Shown here piece after piece: positions 6,962 through 7,303 of a stretch of DNA of 7,303 nucleotides. Both the position numbers and the translations under genes were made by a program. The stretch comes from Bacillota bacterium. GTDB lineage: Bacteria; Bacillota; Desulfitobacteriia; Desulfitobacteriales; Desulfitobacteriaceae. The DNA lies in NCBI GenBank assembly GCA_021849995.1, contig JAJZSC010000090.1:1781-9083 (forward strand), written 5' to 3'. The notes under the pieces were generated by a model that saw only the letters and a program-made list of their open reading frames with translations, searched no databases and was not told where the DNA came from. Each line of letters begins with the position of its first letter. Position 1 is the first letter of the stretch.

Positions 6962-7230
6962 TTGAAGATAGGAGTATTTACAGCTCTCTACCAAAACAAG
7001 CCTCTAACCGAGGCCTTAGACATTGTACAAGGCTATGGATTGGAAGCGGTAGAAATAGGAACAGGTAATTATCCAGGTAACGCTCATTGCGATCCGGATA
7101 AGCTTTTACAAGATTCGGAAGATTCCAACTATCTCAACTGGCGTCTCTCAAAGAGGGATTTTCCAAGGCTGTTCAGTGTCTCAAGGACTGTGTGTTCAGT
7201 GAACCTTTCGGTGAAATGTGGTGGGCTTAA
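6962..7230 (+). pseudogene. Sugar phosphate isomerase/epimerase, internally deleted and frameshifted
   Basis: The beginning, from TTG 6962 (or ATG 6947 in the same frame), encodes LKIGVFTALYQNKPL, then GLEAVEIGTGNYPGNAHCDP. This is the first beta-alpha units of a xylose-isomerase-like TIM barrel of the sugar phosphate isomerase/epimerase type, normally about 280-330 residues long. After LLQDSEDS the reading frame gives unrelated sequence and stops at 7234. The frame one base back, from about 7145, instead reads SLKEGFSKAVQCLKD, then SEPFGEMWWA and TAA at 7228-7230. This is the expected C-terminus of the same family. The central ~200 residues, with most catalytic metal ligands, are missing, so no active enzyme can be made. 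The GGGGG before TTG 6962 suggests the ancestral start. AAGATTC occurs twice at 7110-7125, near the presumed junction. The original C-terminus would abut the ROK kinase start directly, as in an operon. Confidence 0.8.
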
Positions 7231-7303
7231 ATGAACGAGCGCTACACCATAGGAATTGATTTGGGCGGCACCAAGCTGCTGGCGGCACTGGTAGACGAAC
7301 AAG
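7231..7303 (+). CDS. ROK family sugar kinase, N-terminal fragment cut by window end
   Basis: Twenty-four codons are visible from ATG 7231. After a short polar lead they read YTIGIDLGGTKLLAALVDEQ, the phosphate-1 ATP-binding motif (DLGGTK) that opens ROK-family proteins. ROK members are mainly glucokinases, other hexose kinases, or repressors. Here the motif starts within the first ten residues with no N-terminal helix-turn-helix, which favours a kinase such as glucokinase. The start abuts the TAA of the decayed epimerase, suggesting former translational coupling. The only upstream purine-rich sequence is a weak GGTGGG. The visible part is about 55% G+C, noticeably richer than the rest of the window. 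Confidence 0.82.
   Translation, partial: MNERYTIGIDLGGTKLLAALVDEQ

Noticed and set aside
6947..7234. Complete 95-residue small protein
   Set aside because: Only its first half resembles a family. The other half is a frameshifted epimerase C-terminus, so it is a pseudogene rather than a short functional protein.

Overview
The window comes from a low-to-moderate G+C bacterial chromosome. The genes have strong AGGAGG-type ribosome sites, U-tailed hairpin terminators and protein sequences typical of anaerobic Firmicutes. A Desulfosporosinus/Desulfitobacterium-like Peptococcaceae is my best guess, held at low confidence because no taxonomic marker gene is present. Every supported gene lies on the + strand.

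Layout. (1) 2-1147 is the end, possibly nearly all, of a CoxE-type von Willebrand A (VWA) protein. (2) 1305-2555 is a 12-helix MFS transporter resembling the oxalate/formate-monocarboxylate type. (3) 2586-5500 is a self-contained transcription unit for a cobalt/nickel energy-coupling-factor (ECF) transporter. It has a good promoter, a roughly 120-nt structured leader, cbiM (metal-binding S component fused to a PDGLE domain), cbiQ (transmembrane coupling subunit), cbiO (ATPase, overlapping cbiQ by 4 bases), and a strong terminator. (4) 5587-6570 is a bile-acid:sodium-symporter-type carrier whose own terminator includes its stop codon. (5) 6599-7230 is a decayed region holding two gene remnants. 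(6) 7231 to the window end is the start of a ROK-family sugar kinase.

The decayed region is the least ordinary part. At about 6633-6822 there is a degenerate second copy of the 3' end of the VWA gene that opens the window, with a one-base frameshift and a Trp-to-stop change. The two copies therefore bracket the transporter block in direct orientation. Next, 6962-7230 is a sugar-phosphate isomerase/epimerase reduced to its first ~50 codons joined to its last ~30 codons in another frame. Its stop codon directly abuts the ROK kinase start, so an epimerase-kinase operon seems to have lost its first gene.

Together the intact genes are mostly uptake systems: metal import by CbiMQO, plus two secondary carriers of unknown substrate. 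I see no cobalamin-synthesis, hydrogenase or urease genes here to tell cobalt from nickel, and no MoxR partner beside the VWA gene. There is no tRNA, rRNA, CRISPR array or intact insertion sequence that I can recognise.
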